Positions 5,569-13,218 of a stretch of 39,016 nt of DNA are shown piece by piece. The DNA lies in the IMG/VR virus record IMGVR_UViG_3300034198_009617, positions 1 through 39,016 of that record; one strand, written 5' to 3'. The number at the start of each line of letters is the position of its first letter. The stretch's first letter is position 1. The stretch is from a virus. The position numbers and the translations under genes are program-made. Under the pieces are notes generated by a model. The model was not told where the DNA came from. It made no database searches and worked only from the letters and a program-made list of their open reading frames with translations.

Positions 5569-7446
5569 ATGTCATTAGCATCAGGTCCAAATCCACCAAT
5601 GTCTTACAATGATAAATTGGCATTGGAGCGGTATCTGTATGAGAAGATGAAGCGTGAAACCATCGAAAAATATGGTCCTGAACGAGCCAGAGCGACTGAC
5701 GAGGGACTTCGTGGCAGAGCGGGACTACAAGCCGAAGTGATATGGGCACAGTCAAACGGAATGCAACTTGGTGGACCTGGAAAGCAAGTCGCATCACATA
5801 AAAACGGAAAGTGGACTCAAGAAGAACTCCACGAACAAACTCCGTCTTCGACTCCTGCACCGTCAATCCCCCCACAGACTCTTGATAAGACCGCTCCTTC
5901 GTCACAACCAGGTTTGTGGCAGTCACTGGTCAACAAGGGAATTGCACAGGGTGAAGCCGCTGTACAGTCTGTCAAGCAGGGTGTCAAGAATGTCAAGGAC
6001 GGAGTTGTTGCTGCAACCAACCGCGTAGTAACGGCATTCGACAACAGCATCGTTGAAGGTGTCAAAGAAGTAAACAAGATAGTCAAAGCACTTGAAGGTA
6101 AACCAGAAGAGAAGAAGGGGTCTAGAAAGACACCAAGCATACTAAAGTATCCTTTGGACATCGGTACTACGCAGATGCCCCATGTCATGCAGTTCAAGAT
6201 TTTTTGGAGATTTGAGAAGAAAGAACTCAAAGACGCAAAGGTTGAGAGCGATAAGGTTACGGGTCTGCTGAACAATCTTGGCTCTTTGGCTGCGGCAGGT
6301 CAATTTACTACTGCTGTAATCGGTGCGGTCAAGACCATGCGGGGAGACAAGTCTCAAGGTATTTCTGAACTTGTCGCTACCAACAAAGACTCCAAGCCAA
6401 TTGATATGTCTATGGCGGTGAATGTTGCTTTGACTGTGGCGCAGTTGAAGGCAATGGCGGAAGGAACTCCCGCAGCAAGTCAGGACTCGGTTACATCCGC
6501 TGAATCTGAAGGTGTAAACTTTGATGTTCAAGAGCGTCAACTCGTAAGTAATCGTGTCAGCAGCAATTTGGAAAAGACTAATGCTACTGAAGTAGGAATC
6601 AAAGTTGGTGCTGTAGCCGCCGTTACAGGAGCCGTGACTGCTGCTGGACTTTCAAGACAATCGGGAAAGAGTTGGCGCGAGTCCATTGTTAAAGGTGGAC
6701 TTGCTGGTTTGGGATCAGGGCTTGCCGCTGGTGTTGCGGCGGGAATCGGAACGGCACTCACCAAAGCACTCCAAAACTCTCCAAAGTACGATCAGATGGT
6801 TTCCATTTACTTGCCTATCTGCAACAAAATTGGAAACGAAGATACCTTCATATATGATGATGCAAACACTATGGTTGCTCAGGGTATGCTTGATGCCCTG
6901 AACAACACGCTTGATTCTATTGCACAGGGAGCAGTAGCGGGTGGATTGAAATTAGCAGACAAAGTTGGTCAGGCTGGCACGGTTACTGCTCTTACGGGAT
7001 ATGTGATCAATCCACGAATTGAGCGTATCTTCAAAGCAAAGGACTACAGAACTTTTCAATTCACATGGGAAATGTATCCTCGCAGCCCCGATGAGTCGAA
7101 GATGATAAAGACCATCGTGGATACTTTCCGATATCATGCGAACCCCGCACATGACGAGGAAGTGGTTGGTCAGGAGGCATCGAATGCTTCAATCATTCTT
7201 CGCGCTCCTGCTGAATTCGAGGTTCGGTTTTTGTCGAGTCATCCCAATCCAAAGGTAAAAGGATGGATTGACAATCCAACCATTCCGCAGATTGCTCGTC
7301 TTGCCTGTGAAAGCATTTCTGTTGACTACACAGTCAATGGTGTCTTCTCTACTTTTGAAGACAATTCGCCCACAGCAATCAGCCTGACTCTATCGTTCAA
7401 GGAAATCGAACTCACAACACGCGAACAAGTCGGTAAAGGATTCTGA
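5569..7446 (+). CDS. 48: gp48-like baseplate tail-tube cap protein, enlarged
   Basis: A 625-aa relative of T4 gp48 (364 aa), which sits on the hub and nucleates the tail tube. The tube-like core is split. A first strand block at about 193-216 (KYPLDIGTTQMPHVMQFKIFWR) is followed, after a long insertion, by residues 488-625: ARTFQFTWEMYPRSPDES type sequence, EFEVRFLS, and the terminal TAISLTLSFKEIELTTRE. The last two match the T4 gp48 FTWDLTPRS and FTLEITMREI blocks. Extra features are a charged N-terminus, a Pro/Ser-rich linker (residues 90-115), an amphipathic helix (115-180) and a Gly/Ala-rich hydrophobic stretch (about 340-400). The latter resembles membrane-inserting or glycine-zipper segments. 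The stop overlaps the gp53 start (TGATG). Confidence 0.8.
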   Translation: MSLASGPNPPMSYNDKLALERYLYEKMKRETIEKYGPERARATDEGLRGRAGLQAEVIWAQSNGMQLGGPGKQVASHKNGKWTQEELHEQTPSSTPAPSIPPQTLDKTAPSSQPGLWQSLVNKGIAQGEAAVQSVKQGVKNVKDGVVAATNRVVTAFDNSIVEGVKEVNKIVKALEGKPEEKKGSRKTPSILKYPLDIGTTQMPHVMQFKIFWRFEKKELKDAKVESDKVTGLLNNLGSLAAAGQFTTAVIGAVKTMRGDKSQGISELVATNKDSKPIDMSMAVNVALTVAQLKAMAEGTPAASQDSVTSAESEGVNFDVQERQLVSNRVSSNLEKTNATEVGIKVGAVAAVTGAVTAAGLSRQSGKSWRESIVKGGLAGLGSGLAAGVAAGIGTALTKALQNSPKYDQMVSIYLPICNKIGNEDTFIYDDANTMVAQGMLDALNNTLDSIAQGAVAGGLKLADKVGQAGTVTALTGYVINPRIERIFKAKDYRTFQFTWEMYPRSPDESKMIKTIVDTFRYHANPAHDEEVVGQEASNASIILRAPAEFEVRFLSSHPNPKVKGWIDNPTIPQIARLACESISVDYTVNGVFSTFEDNSPTAISLTLSFKEIELTTREQVGKGF

Positions 7447-8357
7447 TGGCTTACTTCTCGAAATTTCCTGTACTTCAGTACCCTGTTGGCACAGACCTTC
7501 AGAACTTTCGTCTTGTATGGGTGCGAAATCTGCTTCGTCGCATCGCACTGTCGGACGAAATAAAAAGCGGAGTTGGTGCATTCTACACCTACGATGTCAA
7601 GGATGGAGAGCGACCCGAGCATATAGCAGAGCGTCTGTACGGGAGTCCCGATTATCATTGGCTCGTCTTGCTGTGCAATAACATAATCAATCCCTATCAC
7701 GATTGGTGCAAGTCGGAGTCTGCTCTTCAGGAGTACATTTCAAAGAAATACAGCGGATATGCTGTGTTCATAACAAAACCAGACGATACCTTCTTCTTCG
7801 ATCCTGCTGTTGTATCGGGATGCACACTTTCTCAAGGCAAATTCACCGCGTCCATTACCAACTTTGAGCCTACGCTTTGCCGTGTGGTTGTTGCTGATCC
7901 GTCTTTTGCGGCTGGTTCCGCAACAATAGACACAGGAACGGGAACTCTCACGCCAGTAGAGATTCATCGTGTTCTTGATTATCAGTATTCGGTTCACCAT
8001 TTCGAAGTGCAAAAAGGAACTAGTGATATTGGTGCGGCGGACAAATTTATCGCAGATCCACTTTCGTATCAGTCGTCCACATATGGAAGCATCAGTGGAT
8101 CAATCGGCGTGACTTTGGATGAATATCCTGAAAGCACAGAGGGATTGAACTATGCCCCGAATGGTGCCACCTACCGTATGTGGCAGACCTTTATTGGCGG
8201 ATACATGGGAATATCGGGTAGTGCTTACAACTCATATGCTGTATCGAATATAATTTATGAGATGGGTGTTAATGACGATAAGCGAAAAATTCGTGTTCTT
8301 GATCCTGCGTACAAGAAACAAGCCACCCGTGAACTAGAAGCATTGTTAGGAGTATAA
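7446..8357 (+). CDS. 53: gp53 baseplate wedge subunit
   Basis: A 303-aa protein whose N-terminal half matches T4 gp53 (196 aa), the last wedge component, which binds neighbouring wedges together. The key block is the LysM-like segment GERPEHIAERLYGSPDYHWLVLLCNNIINPYHDW (about residues 57-90), equivalent to RPEELANAIYGNPQLYWVLLMCND in T4. The C-terminal 200 residues are extra: a beta-rich insertion (FDPAVVSGCTLSQGKF...), then YAPNGATYRMWQTFIGGYMG and a charged C-terminal helix (KKQATRELEALLGV). It is translationally coupled to gp48 and ends one base before the gp27 ATG. Assignment firm for the N-terminal half. Confidence 0.85.
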   Translation: MAYFSKFPVLQYPVGTDLQNFRLVWVRNLLRRIALSDEIKSGVGAFYTYDVKDGERPEHIAERLYGSPDYHWLVLLCNNIINPYHDWCKSESALQEYISKKYSGYAVFITKPDDTFFFDPAVVSGCTLSQGKFTASITNFEPTLCRVVVADPSFAAGSATIDTGTGTLTPVEIHRVLDYQYSVHHFEVQKGTSDIGAADKFIADPLSYQSSTYGSISGSIGVTLDEYPESTEGLNYAPNGATYRMWQTFIGGYMGISGSAYNSYAVSNIIYEMGVNDDKRKIRVLDPAYKKQATRELEALLGV

Positions 8358-8358
8358 A

Positions 8359-9702
8359 ATGGAATCAGGCAACGGCGGAAACTTGATGAAGGCTGGAGAC
8401 TATCAACTTGAAAGTCTCATCATGTACTCGTTGCCATCAGGAGATAACATCAACATTCGTTACCTTTTTAGTTACATGGAGGTTTACGAGGACATTTATT
8501 CTCCGTGTATCACGGCAAAGATTCACATGAACGATGGGTTGAACATCAGCGAGTTTTTGCCCATTCGCGGACAGGAGTTGGTTGAACTAGTTTTCAGAAC
8601 TGATGTAGATGGTCTTGAATCGGTCAAACTTCTGTTTCGGGTCTACAAGATTGATTCGCACCACATAGAGCCAAACAGCAAAAGTCAACGATACACTCTT
8701 CATCTAATCAGCGAAGGCGGCTATTTCAACTTCACCGAGCGGTGCGGTTATGCTGTGGGCGGAAAAGTGTCGGACATGGTGAACACAGTGATGACACGGC
8801 ACTTTCCAGAACAAGTATGGAAGGATCGTCTTGATGTTGAAGGCACAAAGCACGACTACTCGTTTGTTTTGTCTGCACATCAAAATCCGTTCCGCGCCAT
8901 AAATTGGTTGTGTTCCAAGGCGGTAAGCAAGACAGACGGCTCGTACAGTCCGTTCATGTTTTTTGAAACACTTGACGGATACAAGTTCAAAAGCCTAGCC
9001 TCTATCATGCAGGATGCCGCGACCAACAACCGCGTCATCAAGTATTTCTACAACACGGGAAATCTTATGATTGGCGGGGGCGTTCCAATCGGTAGTCCGT
9101 TTGTTGTAGAGAAGACACCGCTGCCACCGCGTTACGACAAGGTACAGAAACTAGAGGAGTTGTCGCGTTTTGACATGGTATCTAACTTCATGGATGGAAA
9201 GGTTTCGTCCATGCTGGTTGTCCATGATCTGATGAAGAAGCAGCAGCGCACAATCAATTTCAAGGAACTTGATGGCTTTGAAGACATCCCAAAGACAGGA
9301 AGCAAAAATCACTTTCAGAGCAAGGATCCGCAGGCAGAGAAGATTTTCACAAAGCCCGCAACAATGGACTATTTTCCTGTGACCCCTTATACGGCTTACA
9401 GTGTTCTCAATCCCGTTGTAGACAACATGAGAACCGAAGATATCTACTTGAAGAGAAGATTTCAGATGAACAGTTTGTTGTCTGGTCAAAAGGTTATGAT
9501 TGAGGTTTTCGGTGATTCTCGTAGGCGCGTAGGTGATATCGTGGATCTGTATATCCCGAAAGTTCAGGCAGATGCACAACTGTTCGATGATCCAATCGAC
9601 AAAAATCTTGGGGGCAAGTATCTTGTCACCAGCATTAAGCATATTTTCAACATGGGATACACCTGTAAGATGGAACTGTCCAAATCGTTCTTGGGGGTAT
9701 GA
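8359..9702 (+). CDS. 27: gp27-like baseplate hub subunit
   Basis: A 447-aa protein of the hub family whose trimer joins the sixfold baseplate to the threefold spike; T4 gp27 is 391 aa. The N-terminal domain (LESLIMYSLPSG..INIRYLFSYMEVYEDIYSPCITAKIHMNDG) and the following GQELVELVFRT and YTLHLISEGGYFNF segments show the two tube-like barrels of gp27/VgrG-type hubs. A later INWLCSKA..PFMFFETLDGYKFKSL block is typical of this family. The last part (GDIVDLYIPKVQAD...GGKYLVTSIKHIFNMGYTCKMELSKS) is the closing hub domain. AGGAG lies 6 bases before the ATG. The stop overlaps the gp5 start (ATGA), matching the gp27-gp5 complex formed by the two products. Confidence 0.85.
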   Translation: MESGNGGNLMKAGDYQLESLIMYSLPSGDNINIRYLFSYMEVYEDIYSPCITAKIHMNDGLNISEFLPIRGQELVELVFRTDVDGLESVKLLFRVYKIDSHHIEPNSKSQRYTLHLISEGGYFNFTERCGYAVGGKVSDMVNTVMTRHFPEQVWKDRLDVEGTKHDYSFVLSAHQNPFRAINWLCSKAVSKTDGSYSPFMFFETLDGYKFKSLASIMQDAATNNRVIKYFYNTGNLMIGGGVPIGSPFVVEKTPLPPRYDKVQKLEELSRFDMVSNFMDGKVSSMLVVHDLMKKQQRTINFKELDGFEDIPKTGSKNHFQSKDPQAEKIFTKPATMDYFPVTPYTAYSVLNPVVDNMRTEDIYLKRRFQMNSLLSGQKVMIEVFGDSRRRVGDIVDLYIPKVQADAQLFDDPIDKNLGGKYLVTSIKHIFNMGYTCKMELSKSFLGV

Positions 9703-10814
9703 TGCAAAAGTTCATGGGAAGAGATTCATTTGTGTGGTGGCACGGTGTCGTAGAAGACATCGCTGACCCGTTGTATCTTGGTCGGTGCAGAGTTCGCATA
9801 TTTGGATTTCATAGCGATGACCTGACCAAACTTCCAACATCATCTTTGCCGTGGGCATATCCCATGCAGCCCATCACCAGCGCGGCAGTTTCGGGAATCG
9901 GTCAGTCTCCAACAGGACTTCTAAACGGATCCCATGTATTTGGATTCTTCCGTGATGGAGAAGAAGCACAAGATCCTGTCATAATTGGTTCGTTTGGAGG
10001 AATCCCACAGAACTCGTCCAACAAGACCAAAGGATTCAACGATCCAGATGGAAAGTATCCCGCAACTGCATACGAAGTTGCGGCAAAAACGGTTCCTTCT
10101 GGTGTTTCTGTTGTTAACGAAGCAGACACCAATCGTCTTGCTCGCAACAACGACCAAACGCAAATGAAATCTACGATTGCTGCTCAAAAAGCCAGCACAG
10201 TGAAGACGGGTATCAAGAGCAATCCAAGCATGAGCGTTGGTCAACAGTGGTCGGAACCCGCCACACCGTATGCTGCTCAATATCCAAAGAACCATGTGCG
10301 TTTTACAGAAAGTGGTCATGCAGAGGAGTTTGATGATACGCCTGGTCACGAACGCATTTCACAATATCACAATTCGGGATCATTCACTGAAGTAGGAAAT
10401 GGATGGGCAAGCCATCCAAACGGAACGCGCGTTCAGCGCATAGTTGGCGATGACTTTGAAATAGTCTATGGCAACAAGAACATCTATGTGGCGGGCGGCA
10501 GGGGGATGAATCTTGTCGTGGACGGCAAGATGAGCATTACAATCAACAGTGATGCAAACATACAGATCAATGGTGATGCAAATGTGCTTGCTTCAAAGGA
10601 TGTCAATCTACAAGTTGATGGAAACATAAAGGCTTCGGCTGCGAGGAACATAGAGTTTCATGCGGGAAGCGACTTTGCAGTGTCTGCCACTACTATTTCG
10701 CTCTCTACGCTTGGATCGGTGTTCGTGATGCGTCCGTTCCCGCGCATCGAAGCCAACTCTGGTTTGCCAGCAGTTCGTCCAAGCACAGTTAATCTGAAGG
10801 GATCTATCTTCTAA
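9699..10814 (+). CDS. 5: gp5-like spike: OB-fold plus beta-helix needle, no lysozyme domain
   Basis: A 371-aa counterpart of T4 gp5 (575 aa). Residues 8-102 form the OB domain (YLGRCRVRIFGFHSDD, LPWAYPMQP, DPVIIGSFGG). Residues 198-231 hold the motif preceding the needle (HVRFTESGHAEEFDDTPGHERI). Residues 250-335 are the regular beta-helix of short repeats (VDGKMSITINSDANIQINGD, DVNLQVDGNI). T4 has a T4-lysozyme-like domain between OB and needle; here that position is an 85-95 residue low-complexity linker (Asn/Lys/Ala/Thr) with no Glu-Asp-Thr lysozyme triad. The protein would therefore puncture mechanically. Two ATGs (9699, 9702) are possible; the first overlaps the gp27 stop and follows a GGGGG ribosome site. 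Confidence 0.85.
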   Translation: MMQKFMGRDSFVWWHGVVEDIADPLYLGRCRVRIFGFHSDDLTKLPTSSLPWAYPMQPITSAAVSGIGQSPTGLLNGSHVFGFFRDGEEAQDPVIIGSFGGIPQNSSNKTKGFNDPDGKYPATAYEVAAKTVPSGVSVVNEADTNRLARNNDQTQMKSTIAAQKASTVKTGIKSNPSMSVGQQWSEPATPYAAQYPKNHVRFTESGHAEEFDDTPGHERISQYHNSGSFTEVGNGWASHPNGTRVQRIVGDDFEIVYGNKNIYVAGGRGMNLVVDGKMSITINSDANIQINGDANVLASKDVNLQVDGNIKASAARNIEFHAGSDFAVSATTISLSTLGSVFVMRPFPRIEANSGLPAVRPSTVNLKGSIF

Positions 10815-11059
10815 TGGCTGCCAACATGAACTTTAGAGGCTTTCATCGAAAATACATTGAAGGTACTTCAAAGTATGAGGTGTATGTTTATGGCGATGTG
10901 GTTGAGCGAAACGGAAAAACCTACATTTGCACAGTTCCCCGAACATCGGGATATGTTCCAGAAGACGCCAAGTCGGGATTCACTCTGTTGGCATTCTATG
11001 AAGATCCATCTCCAAATACGGGTGGATTCACTGGTGAAATTGGGGGAGGAACTTACTAA
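10814..11059 (+). CDS. 81-aa protein with a carbohydrate-binding-module-like sequence
   Basis: A small protein lies between gp5 and the PAAR tip, with start and stop overlapping both neighbours (TAATG), so it is probably made with them and part of the virion spike region. Its core, YEVYVYGDVVERNGKTYICTVPRTSGYVPEDAKSG, resembles the short chitin/cellulose-binding CBM5/12 pattern (aromatic, GDxVxxxGKxYxC, turn, Pro). The usual second tryptophan is replaced by FTLLAFY. The C-terminus is a Gly-rich tail (TGGFTGEIGGGTY). Binding to a surface polysaccharide or peptidoglycan glycan is an inference from the pattern; a purely structural adaptor is equally possible. Confidence 0.55.
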   Translation: MAANMNFRGFHRKYIEGTSKYEVYVYGDVVERNGKTYICTVPRTSGYVPEDAKSGFTLLAFYEDPSPNTGGFTGEIGGGTY

Positions 11060-11337
11060 TGGCGCGTGTAATACGGCAGGGCATAGACTTCATTAATGGT
11101 GGACCCATGTTAGTGGGTAATCCAACTTTTGTGGTTGACGGATTTCCTGTATGCTTTATTGGCTCTGTTGGCACTGCTCACCCACCATCCCCACTTCCTC
11201 CCATACACACGGTTCCTGTAATTGTAACTGGAGCCTTTTCGTTTGTTGTTGGCGGAATACCTATTGCAACTACGAATAGCATTGCCAGTTGTGGCGATCT
11301 TCCGCTAATTGGTTCTCTAACATTTGAGGTTGGCTGA
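11059..11337 (+). CDS. 5.4: PAAR-domain spike tip protein (T4 gp5.4-like)
   Basis: A 92-aa PAAR protein forms the pointed metal-binding tip that caps the gp5 needle; T4 gp5.4 is 97 aa. It starts ARVIRQGIDFINGGPMLVGNPTFVVDGFPVCFIG and contains the histidine-bearing turn TAHPPSPLPPIHTVP. A second repeat follows (GAFSFVVGGIPIATTNSIASCGDLPLIG) with the conserved CGD near the C-terminus. The His residues of the turn plus Cys80-region CGD are the likely metal ligands. Strong Gly/Pro spacing and size agree with the family. It is translationally coupled to the upstream 81-aa gene, and the next gene starts two bases after its stop. Confidence 0.88.
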   Translation: MARVIRQGIDFINGGPMLVGNPTFVVDGFPVCFIGSVGTAHPPSPLPPIHTVPVIVTGAFSFVVGGIPIATTNSIASCGDLPLIGSLTFEVG

Positions 11338-11339
11338 AT

Positions 11340-12137
11340 ATGGCTTGCGATAATCCACTACCGATTCCCGTGACAGACATTCCTATTCTTGGATATGCTC
11401 TGTCACATGATATTCTTAAGAATCCACACAAGGAGTCTCTTACCACCACACTCAAGGCAACGGATCTAAATATCGAAAAACTCACTCGCTTGATCGGATT
11501 ACTATCTCCAAACGGACTTCCCAATCCTTTGGTGGAAGTGTTTACCCCCTTGAAGACCGCGATGGAATCATCTAGGACTGCTCTCACGGGATTTCAGACA
11601 GAAATCAACACTCTATTGAGTCCGCAGAACCTTATGTCTTCTATCGGTCTTTTGAGTCTATATGAATCTGCTTCGTGTGTCTTGGGCAAGGAGAATGTGG
11701 ATGCTGTTACTGGTTTGGGTGTGTTGAATCAGGTTGGCGGAAATGCAATCTACAATGTTTTGAATGCTCACGGCAGAACTTCTGTGCTGCTTGACAAATT
11801 GACTAGTCCCGATCTTGTTTCTGCCATAGCAAGCACATCGTATCCGTTTGATGAAAATGACCTGCGATCTCTTGTTCCAAATTACAAGGCGGATCTTGAG
11901 AACTCCAAGAATATTCTTACTGCTGCTACTCTTGGAATGGATAATGTCAGAAGCACGGGCGAAGCCCTTCGCGCCAGAGCGTTGAATTTTGCCATACAGT
12001 ACTCTATCGCCAATTTTTTCAAAGACATTGTGCAGAATCAAAAAGGTGCGTTTCCAACTAGCCTAAAAGAAAATGTCATAACGCCAGACTTTATCAATGT
12101 TGTAAAGGCAAACACCCCAAAACTACCAGGAACCTGA
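11340..12137 (+). CDS. Unknown 265-aa baseplate-cluster protein
   Basis: No family was recognised. The protein begins MACDNPLPIPVTDIPILGYALSHDIL and is then mostly predicted helix with Leu/Ser/Thr-rich amphipathic segments (for example LNIEKLTRLIGLLSP, PLKTAMESSRTALTGFQTEINTLL, ALRARALNFAIQYSIANFFKDIVQN). There is no signal peptide, no clear transmembrane segment and no catalytic-looking motif. It lies two bases after the PAAR gene and one base before the GAF-like gene, in an otherwise structural operon. A virion or baseplate-assembly role is plausible from context only. Candidates are a hub assembly factor (T4 gp28 function is otherwise not visible here) or a helical protein inside the hub. 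Confidence 0.5.
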   Translation: MACDNPLPIPVTDIPILGYALSHDILKNPHKESLTTTLKATDLNIEKLTRLIGLLSPNGLPNPLVEVFTPLKTAMESSRTALTGFQTEINTLLSPQNLMSSIGLLSLYESASCVLGKENVDAVTGLGVLNQVGGNAIYNVLNAHGRTSVLLDKLTSPDLVSAIASTSYPFDENDLRSLVPNYKADLENSKNILTAATLGMDNVRSTGEALRARALNFAIQYSIANFFKDIVQNQKGAFPTSLKENVITPDFINVVKANTPKLPGT

Positions 12138-12138
12138 C

Positions 12139-12810
12139 ATGATAGAAGCACAGGACACACTATCGTCCATGAAGGAGTACGCGGTCGGCATGGGGGAACT
12201 CCTCGGTGCTGTCATCATGGGCATAGGTGTGGGTGTGTTCGGGGCGTTGAAGAAGAAAAGCAGTTCCATAAAATGGACTCATCAGAAAAATCAAAAATTC
12301 ATTGTGAAGCACTCGCAGATACACGAACTCTTGACCGAACTGCGAATCACCGTCCGCGCTTCCCGCTGTCTAGTATTTCAATTTCACAATGGTGGTTCTT
12401 TTGCAGACGGAACTTCCATCAAGCGTTTCTCGGTTACCCATGAGTCATGTGACAGCGGCGTAACTAGCATGATTCTTGAATCTCAAGATGTTCTGCTTAC
12501 TCGTTACATGGAACTGGTCAAGACTCTTGAGGACAGCAGCAACAAGATTCTTCGTGTTTCGGCTCTTGCTCCCTCTGCATTCCGTTCTGGACTTGAGATA
12601 AATAGCGTTGAATACTTCAGCATCAGTCCGCTGAAGTGTTTGGACGGACTTACACCACTTGGATTTGTGTGCTGCCATTGGTGTTCTGCGGATGAATTAG
12701 ATACCATCGAAAAAGAAGGCATCTCGCAGAACGCCATAGAGCAGGTGATTGAGGGCAGCGTAGGCAATATCAACAACCATCTGGCTTACAAAAAGGCAGA
12801 GCAGAAGTAA
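12139..12810 (+). CDS. Membrane-anchored GAF-like protein, function unknown
   Basis: A 223-aa protein has one clear hydrophobic helix near the N-terminus (about residues 20-37, ELLGAVIMGIGVGVFGAL) followed by KKK. This predicts an N-out, positive-inside single-pass anchor. After a helical linker (HSQIHELLTELRITV) comes a segment with the look of a small-molecule sensing GAF fold: RCLVFQFHNGGSFADGTSIKRFSVTHESCDSGVTS near residues 76-110, and the closing strand PLGFVCCHWCS near 173-183, then a C-terminal helix. Five cysteines lie in the domain. It sits between structural genes with one-base spacing upstream and TAATG coupling to gp25 downstream, so it is co-expressed with the baseplate. Whether it is a virion protein, a holin-like regulator or an infection-state sensor cannot be told from sequence. 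Confidence 0.55.
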   Translation: MIEAQDTLSSMKEYAVGMGELLGAVIMGIGVGVFGALKKKSSSIKWTHQKNQKFIVKHSQIHELLTELRITVRASRCLVFQFHNGGSFADGTSIKRFSVTHESCDSGVTSMILESQDVLLTRYMELVKTLEDSSNKILRVSALAPSAFRSGLEINSVEYFSISPLKCLDGLTPLGFVCCHWCSADELDTIEKEGISQNAIEQVIEGSVGNINNHLAYKKAEQK

Positions 12811-13217
12811 TGGCGACACAGATCAGCGGCAATAATCAGCCTGTCTTTACTGATATCGACCCGAATTTCATTCGGAGTCCGAAGACCAGTGATCTGTTGC
12901 TTTTAAAGGACGAGAAGGCAATACGGGCTTCGGTACACAATCTGCTATCCACCGCATTTGGTGAACGCCTGTTTCAGCCAAACATTGGCGGCTCTCTGCG
13001 TCCGCTGCTGTTTGAACCTATTGATGCCATCACCGCTATGGAGATGCGCGACCGAGTTTTAAAGACGCTGTTGGACAATGAGCCTCGTATCGCTGATGTG
13101 TTGGTTGACATAGTGTCGCTTGCGGACGAAAACACATACAATGTCACCGTAGAATATTCCATAAACGGAATAGGCAGAGCAGATCGAATCAATCTAGTTC
13201 TTCAGAGGATAAGGTAA
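12810..13217 (+). CDS. 25: gp25 baseplate wedge protein (GPW/gp25 family)
   Basis: A 135-aa member of the gp25/GpW family, the conserved inner wedge protein that also serves as sheath-initiating handshake partner in contractile systems (T4 gp25 is 132 aa; TssE is the type VI homologue). Diagnostic segments are ADxDPNF-type N-terminus (FTDIDPNFIRSPKTSDLLLLKDEKAIRASVHNLLST), the signature GERLFQPNIGGSLRPLLFEP with E-R-x-F-x-P-x-x-G, and EPRIADVLVDIVS, followed by the final strands YNVTVEYSINGIG. It is coupled to the upstream GAF-like gene and separated by one base from the gp6 gene, the usual gp25-gp6 pairing. Confidence 0.93.
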   Translation: MATQISGNNQPVFTDIDPNFIRSPKTSDLLLLKDEKAIRASVHNLLSTAFGERLFQPNIGGSLRPLLFEPIDAITAMEMRDRVLKTLLDNEPRIADVLVDIVSLADENTYNVTVEYSINGIGRADRINLVLQRIR

Positions 13218-13218
13218 C

